Shown here: positions 29,068 to 32,884 of the stretch, one piece after another
How positions within the stretch are numbered: position 1 is the stretch's first letter
How the letters are laid out: each line of letters begins with the position of its first letter
From: Gallibacterium salpingitidis
Lineage (GTDB): Bacteria > Pseudomonadota > Gammaproteobacteria > Enterobacterales > Pasteurellaceae
NCBI RefSeq assembly: GCF_001678495.1
Contig: NZ_JTJL01000065.1
Location: 1 to 32,884 of the forward strand
Reading direction: 5' to 3'
DNA: 32,884 bases
The notes under the pieces: generated by a model
Seen by the model: only the letters and a program-made list of their open reading frames with translations
Database searches by the model: none
What the model was told of the DNA's origin: nothing
Made by a program: the position numbers and the translations under genes

Positions 29068-30029
29068 CTTAATCTCTCCGCTACTCGTAATACTGCACTT
29101 CTTGAACGAACATTTACGGCAAGTTCCTCATCACTCGCCATAATCGCCTTACCAATAATTTTTAATTTCTGATTACGTTCAATTTGATCTTCAGTTAATG
29201 GCAATCCTTTTGGAATTTCCTCTCCTTTACTCTGTTTCTTCATAAAGCGTTTTACTAAACGATCTTCTAAGGAGTGGAAACTAATAATGGCTAATCTGCC
29301 CTCTGGCGCCAAAACCTCAAGTGCAGAATTTAAAATCTTCTCTAACTCTTCTAATTCGCTATTAATAAAAATACGAATAGCTTGGAAACTTCGGGTTGCT
29401 GGATGTTTATGTTTCTCTTTTACTGGAATTGATTGAGCAATTAACTGCGCCAATTGCAATGTGCGTGTTAATGGCTCAGTTTTATTTTGCAAAGCTTGAC
29501 GATTAAATTCGACAATATTGTGTGCAATACGCTTTGCAAAACGTTCTTCGCCAAAGGTTTTTAATACCCAAGCCAAATCGCTTTCTGAAACTTGTTGCAA
29601 CCATTCCGCCGCAGAAAGCCCTTTAGAACTATCCATTCGCATATCTAACGGACCATCTTGCATAAAACTAAAGCCACGTTCTGCATTATCTAATTGTGGT
29701 GAAGAAACACCGAGATCGAGCAAAATGCCATCAACTTTGCCGATTAACGCATATTTTTCACAAATAGCTTTAATCTCAGAGAAAGTACTATGTTCAATGG
29801 AAAAACGCGAATCTTGAATTGCTTGTGCTGCTAAAATAGCTTCTGGGTCACGATCAATAGCTAATAAACGTCCATTTTCACCCAATTCAGATAAAATTTT
29901 GCGCGAATGTCCGCCACGACCAAAAGTACCATCAATATAGATACCATTTGGTTTCAAAGACAATCCCTCTACTGCTTCATTCAGCAAAACAGTAAAGTGT
30001 GCAGGATCTGAATAGGTTACTTGTTCCAT
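29064..30029 (-). CDS. rsmH: 16S rRNA (cytosine-1402-N4)-methyltransferase RsmH
   Basis: Methylates N4 of C1402 in the 16S rRNA decoding centre with S-adenosylmethionine (old name MraW). The 321 residues have the N-terminal [10 protein letters not shown] (11-20), the SAM site [16 protein letters not shown] (31-46), [10 protein letters not shown] (54-63), [13 protein letters not shown] (about 101-113) and LDMRMD with the [10 protein letters not shown] helix. The C-terminal [10 protein letters not shown] is typical. It begins 15 bases after mraZ and overlaps ftsL by 4 bases. Confidence 0.97.
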   Translation of the reverse strand: MEQVTYSDPAHFTVLLNEAVEGLSLKPNGIYIDGTFGRGGHSRKILSELGENGRLLAIDRDPEAILAAQAIQDSRFSIEHSTFSEIKAICEKYALIGKVDGILLDLGVSSPQLDNAERGFSFMQDGPLDMRMDSSKGLSAAEWLQQVSESDLAWVLKTFGEERFAKRIAHNIVEFNRQALQNKTEPLTRTLQLAQLIAQSIPVKEKHKHPATRSFQAIRIFINSELEELEKILNSALEVLAPEGRLAIISFHSLEDRLVKRFMKKQSKGEEIPKGLPLTEDQIERNQKLKIIGKAIMASDEELAVNVRSRSAVLRVAERLR

Positions 30030-30044
30030 ATGAATAAAACTCGC

Positions 30045-30503
30045 TTATAAAAACAAAGTTCTTAACTCATCAGACGTTGCCATCGTACCACTGCTACCAA
30101 TTTGAATGTCTTCTGCAATTTGTTGTTGCCATTTTTCAGCTTGCCAAATTTCAAATTTATTGAGCTGACCAACAAGCATAATCTCTTTTTCTAGGGCGGC
30201 ATGTTGTCTTAATGCAGGGCTAAGAAGAATTCGACCAGTTTTATCCAGTTCACATTCCGTTGCGTATCCCAACATAACACGTTGTAAACGTCGTCCAGTT
30301 TCATCAAAGTTCGGTAATTGCAGTAATTTTTGTTCGACGATTTCCCATTCAGATAATGGGTATAACAATAGACAAGGTTGGCGAATATCAGCAGTACAAA
30401 TTAACTGTCCGTGTTCTTTCTCTTGTAGTTCTAGACGATAACGAGTGGGAATCGCTAAACGACCCTTAGCATCAAGATTAATGAGAGATGCACCTCGAAA
30501 CAT
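30045..30503 (-). CDS. mraZ: Transcriptional regulator MraZ
   Basis: The first gene of the dcw cluster; its ring-shaped product binds repeats upstream of its own operon and represses it in E. coli. The 152-residue protein has two AbrB-like half-domains, each with the DxxxR motif: D-A-K-G-R (11-15) in [17 protein letters not shown] and D-K-T-G-R (87-91) in [16 protein letters not shown]. Length is standard. The ATG at 30503 is preceded by a weak ribosome site. Its likely binding sites, three GTGGTAA repeats, lie 38-65 bases upstream. Confidence 0.97.
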   Translation of the reverse strand: MFRGASLINLDAKGRLAIPTRYRLELQEKEHGQLICTADIRQPCLLLYPLSEWEIVEQKLLQLPNFDETGRRLQRVMLGYATECELDKTGRILLSPALRQHAALEKEIMLVGQLNKFEIWQAEKWQQQIAEDIQIGSSGTMATSDELRTLFL

Positions 30504-30541
30504 ACTCGTTACCTATAAAATGAGTTAAAAGGAAGAATTTA

Positions 30542-30568
30542 TTACCACTATTTACCACAATTTACCAC
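30542..30568 (-). promoter_or_regulatory. Three phased MraZ-type repeats upstream of mraZ
   Basis: On the minus strand, GTGGTAA occurs three times at exact 10-base spacing (30568-30562, 30558-30552, 30548-30542). This matches the arrangement of MraZ sites, in which TGGG-type boxes recur every 10 bases in front of mraZ; here the box reads GTGGT instead of GTGGG. Placed just downstream of the predicted -10 (30585-30580), the repeats would let MraZ repress its own operon. Confidence 0.8.
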
Positions 30569-30579
30569 TTTCCGTTAGT

Positions 30580-30588
30580 CTATTATCA
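30580..30588 (-). promoter_or_regulatory. Candidate extended -10 element of the mraZ promoter
   Basis: On the minus strand, TGATAATAG holds TG-A followed by TAATAG (4/6 to TATAAT), which fits an extended -10. No good -35 is seen at 17 bases. It lies directly upstream of the three MraZ repeats, with a predicted start near 30573. Confidence 0.35.
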
Positions 30589-30642
30589 GATATGGATTAT
30601 TGCAAGTAATTCATTATCATTTTTGCGAATTAGGTGTATTAA

Positions 30643-30658
30643 TGTGATAAAACACACA
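30643..30658. promoter_or_regulatory. CRP-like site between exuR and mraZ
   Basis: TGTGA (30643-30647), six bases, then ACACA (30654-30658): one mismatch in the ten core positions. It is about 77 bases upstream of the predicted mraZ start, off the usual helical positions for CRP activation, so it may be fortuitous. No other promoter is close. Confidence 0.28.
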
Positions 30659-30760
30659 AATAATATTCAATGTGAAATGACGGTTATTTAACTTTTGAAT
30701 ACTTTTGGTTTGAAATTAATAAGATGTGGAGAATAGAAAGAGAGATAAAAATATAGAAAG

Positions 30761-30796
30761 GTAAAAAGATTAACCCATTAAAGGTTAATCTTTTAC
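30761..30796 (-). terminator. Terminator hairpin of exuR
   Basis: GTAAAAAGATTAACC (30761-30775) and GGTTAATCTTTTAC (30783-30796) form a long, AT-rich stem with one bulged A and a 7-base loop. On the minus strand the 3' arm ends in TCTTTTTAC, giving a U tract. The exuR stop codon (30787-30785) lies inside the stem. Confidence 0.65.
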
Positions 30797-31582
30797 AGTA
30801 TCTTTCAATGAAAAAAGACTTTGAGATAAATGAATAACAGGATTATCAGAAAACATATATTTATCGATACTAATTTCAAAATCGTCATTCGCACCATTAA
30901 ATAACATTTGTTTAGTATGTTCTAAATGTTTCCACATTGCGATTTTCGCCGCTTCCGAATCTTTTTTCATTAATGCTTGCAGAATTTCATCATGTTCATT
31001 ACACCAACTATCAATAGAACGTGAATCAATATGATCATGCAATTTACGCCAATATGGATTTAAAATTCTTTGTTGCCACATTTCTTGGACAATTGTTACC
31101 AAAGCACTATTTCGAGTAATTTGTGCAATTTTAGTATGGAATTTCAAATCCCATTCAGAATCTCTAAAACGATCTTCTTGTCTAGCATTTTTTTGAATTT
31201 CCATTAAATCAATAATATCTTCTTTCGTTACTTGTGTTGCGGCAAATTCAGCAATAATACTTTCGATTAATTGACGTGCTTGTAATAATTCAAACGGACC
31301 ACATTTCGAAAATTCTAAGCCTTTAGGTTCATTCAGTTGAGAGGCATCTTTCGGTGCCGAAGCAATAACATGAATGCCAGATCCTTTTTTTACTTCGACA
31401 TAGCCTTCCACTTCTAACATAATGATCGCTTCTCTCACCACCGTTCTACTGACATTCATTTCTTCTGAAATAAATCTTTCAGCAGGCAATTTATCACCAA
31501 CTTTATAAACTCCTGAAATAATTCGGTTTTTGAGATCTTGTGCTAACTGTTGATAAAGTCTTTGGTTATCAGTCAACTTCAT
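30785..31582 (-). CDS. exuR: Hexuronate regulator ExuR (GntR/FadR family)
   Basis: A 265-residue repressor that in E. coli controls galacturonate and glucuronate uptake and breakdown. The sequence closely follows E. coli ExuR as I recall it: [15 protein letters not shown] near the start, [16 protein letters not shown] in the helix-turn-helix (31-46), [25 protein letters not shown] (48-72), then [13 protein letters not shown]. The FCD ligand pattern is Asp145-x3-His149, His197 and His219, with [14 protein letters not shown] between. In many Pasteurellaceae this gene is labelled uxuR. It lies downstream of a TRAP permease gene on the same strand but has its own promoter candidate and terminator, so it can be transcribed alone. 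Confidence 0.92.
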   Translation of the reverse strand: MKLTDNQRLYQQLAQDLKNRIISGVYKVGDKLPAERFISEEMNVSRTVVREAIIMLEVEGYVEVKKGSGIHVIASAPKDASQLNEPKGLEFSKCGPFELLQARQLIESIIAEFAATQVTKEDIIDLMEIQKNARQEDRFRDSEWDLKFHTKIAQITRNSALVTIVQEMWQQRILNPYWRKLHDHIDSRSIDSWCNEHDEILQALMKKDSEAAKIAMWKHLEHTKQMLFNGANDDFEISIDKYMFSDNPVIHLSQSLFSLKDTVKD

Positions 31583-31620
31583 TTGATATCATACCTATTT
31601 AAACGAGATTCACGCTAAAA

Positions 31621-31629
31621 ATTATATCA
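31621..31629 (-). promoter_or_regulatory. Extended -10 of the exuR promoter
   Basis: On the minus strand, TGATATAAT is TG-A plus a perfect TATAAT (31626-31621). No good -35 is present. The predicted start near 31615 leaves a leader of about 33 bases. It lies within an imperfect 20-base dyad (31621-31640, 7 of 10 pairs) that might be an autoregulatory site. It lies just past the TRAP terminator, so exuR has its own transcript. Confidence 0.5.
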
Positions 31630-31658
31630 TAGCATACAATTTTTATTCTAAATTTCAG

Positions 31659-31706
31659 AAAAAATTGTTGCTATTGTTCTAATAAGTTATAAAACAATAG
31701 CAACAA
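31659..31706 (-). terminator. Terminator of the second TRAP operon
   Basis: A perfect 14-bp stem (31665-31678 with 31693-31706, TTGTTGCTATTGTT against AACAATAGCAACAA) and a 14-base loop, followed on the minus strand by six T (31664-31659). It begins 7 bases after the permease stop and separates that operon from exuR. Confidence 0.9.
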
Positions 31707-31712
31707 AGCAGA

Positions 31713-32884
31713 TTAGATACCTAATAAATTAGGTAAGAAGAGAGAAAGTTGTGGTATATAAGTTACCATAAATAGCGTTACTAAAAGGACTGCAAAAAAC
31801 GGTAACATTGGTTTAATCAGATTTTGTAATTTAACACCAGAAACAGAGCACCCGACAAATAACGCACTACCCACAGGCGGAGTACACAAACCAATACAGA
31901 GGTTAAAGATCATCATAATACCGAAATGTACTGGATCCATACCTAAATCAGTTACGATTGGTAAGAAAATTGGCGTAAAGATTAGTACCGCTGGTGTCAT
32001 ATCCATAAACACACCAATGATTAATAATAAGATGTTAATAATCAATAAGATAACAATTAAATTATCTGAAACACTTAACAATAAATCATTAATCATATAT
32101 GGAATATCTGCATTCGTCATTGCCCATGACATTGCCACTGAAACCCCAATTAAGAATAAAACAATTGAAGTTGTTACCACAGATTCTAAGATAATTTTCG
32201 GTAATTCTGATAACTTAATTTCTCGATAAATCACAACAGACAAGATAAATGTATAGACTACCGCAATAGCTGAAGCTTCTGTCGCAGTAAAAATACCACC
32301 TAGAATACCGCCAATTACCACAACCACCATCAGCAAACTTGGAATTGCGTCTAATGCATATTTGATCACTAAAGCTAATGTTGGTTTCTCTGATACAGGA
32401 TAATTATGTTTTTTAGCAATAATGTAATTAACCACCATAATCCCTATTCCCATTAAGAAACCAGGGACATATCCAGCCATAAATAGTGTTGCAACAGAAA
32501 TCCCACCAGCAGTTAATGCATATACAATCATCACATTAGACGGCGGAATCAATAATCCAGTAATACAAGAAGAAACATTAATTGCAGCGGAATAAGCTGG
32601 ATCATATCCTGCTTTCTTTTGTAATGGTGCCATAGTGCCACCAACAGCCGCAGCGGCAGCAACGGCTGATCCAGAAATCGAACCAAACATCATATTCGCC
32701 ATGACGTTTACATGTCCTAATGATCCTGGAATTCTACCTACTAACACTTGAGAGAAGTTGATCAATCTTGTTGCAATACCTCCGCTATTCATTAGAGATC
32801 CTGCCAAGATAAAAAATGGTATTGCCAACAAAGAGAAGCTATCCAATCCAGTAGCCACTTTTTGTCCAGAATGTAGTGATCCAC
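31713..32884 (-). CDS. TRAP transporter large permease (DctM family), N-terminus beyond window
   Basis: The last 390 or so residues of a second TRAP large permease. The frame is open to the right edge of the window, reading GSLHSGQKVATGLDSFSLLAIPFFILAG, which is the usual interior of this family, so the GTG at 32858 is internal and not a start. About 40 N-terminal residues should lie outside. Visible marks are MFGSISGSAVAAAAAVGG, the LLIPPSNVMIVYA loop, the two charged loops HNYPVSEKP and YREIKLSELPK, FMDMTPAVLIFTPIFLPI and LCTPPVGSALFVG. It differs clearly from the permease at 1029-2357. Because exuR follows, its cargo is probably a hexuronate such as glucuronate or galacturonate; that is inference from context. 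Confidence 0.93.
   Translation of the reverse strand, partial: GSLHSGQKVATGLDSFSLLAIPFFILAGSLMNSGGIATRLINFSQVLVGRIPGSLGHVNVMANMMFGSISGSAVAAAAAVGGTMAPLQKKAGYDPAYSAAINVSSCITGLLIPPSNVMIVYALTAGGISVATLFMAGYVPGFLMGIGIMVVNYIIAKKHNYPVSEKPTLALVIKYALDAIPSLLMVVVVIGGILGGIFTATEASAIAVVYTFILSVVIYREIKLSELPKIILESVVTTSIVLFLIGVSVAMSWAMTNADIPYMINDLLLSVSDNLIVILLIINILLLIIGVFMDMTPAVLIFTPIFLPIVTDLGMDPVHFGIMMIFNLCIGLCTPPVGSALFVGCSVSGVKLQNLIKPMLPFFAVLLVTLFMVTYIPQLSLFLPNLLGI

Noticed and set aside
1..32884. Mobile elements, CRISPR arrays, tRNA or rRNA genes, toxin-antitoxin or defence genes
   Set aside because: None was seen on either strand; the coding content is metabolic, transport and division genes.

Overview
The window is an AT-rich stretch of a gammaproteobacterial chromosome, most likely Pasteurellaceae. 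The division and cell-wall proteins look close to their Escherichia coli and Haemophilus counterparts, the gene order fits that family, two sugar-acid TRAP transporters are present, and one exact copy each of the two known Pasteurellaceae uptake-signal cores was found by eye (AAGTGCGGT near 7420 and ACAAGCGGT near 13968, both on the minus strand). I do not assign a genus.

Layout. (1) 1-570: the 5' end of an unidentified minus-strand gene that leaves the window, then about 470 bases of AT-rich non-coding DNA. (2) 569-928: a small MmcQ/YjbR-family protein. (3) 991-6711, minus strand: a D-galactonate operon read dgoK-dgoA-dgoD followed by a three-gene TRAP transporter (binding protein, small and large permease), closed by a strong terminator. 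A divergent FCD-type GntR regulator (dgoR-like, 6888-7604) shares an intergenic region that holds a perfect GntR-type palindrome and a near-consensus CRP site. (4) 7702-12547, plus strand: ftsK-lolA-rarA, with a plausible promoter inside a 25-base imperfect palindrome. (5) 12548-12575: a perfect bidirectional terminator hairpin. (6) 12607-30503, minus strand: a complete dcw cluster read mraZ-rsmH-ftsL-ftsI-murE-murF-mraY-murD-ftsW-murG-murC-ddlB-ftsQ-ftsA-ftsZ-lpxC, mostly with overlapping or closely abutting genes. Three 10-base-phased MraZ-type repeats precede mraZ. (7) 30785-32884, minus strand: an ExuR-family hexuronate regulator behind the 3' part of a second TRAP large permease, each with its own terminator.

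How it works together. The galactonate module should import D-galactonate by sodium-coupled TRAP transport, dehydrate it (DgoD), phosphorylate the 2-keto-3-deoxy acid (DgoK) and cleave it to pyruvate and glyceraldehyde-3-phosphate (DgoA). The right-hand module belongs to hexuronate uptake. The centre makes lipid II precursors, the divisome, the LpxC step of lipid A, lipoprotein delivery to the outer membrane (LolA), chromosome translocation (FtsK) and replication-fork maintenance (RarA).

I found no convincing sign of a wholly undescribed system. The least ordinary items are the TRAP-linked galactonate operon with its control region, the palindromic ftsK promoter and the hairpin inside the TRAP operon. 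Site and promoter calls were made by eye, without a scoring matrix.
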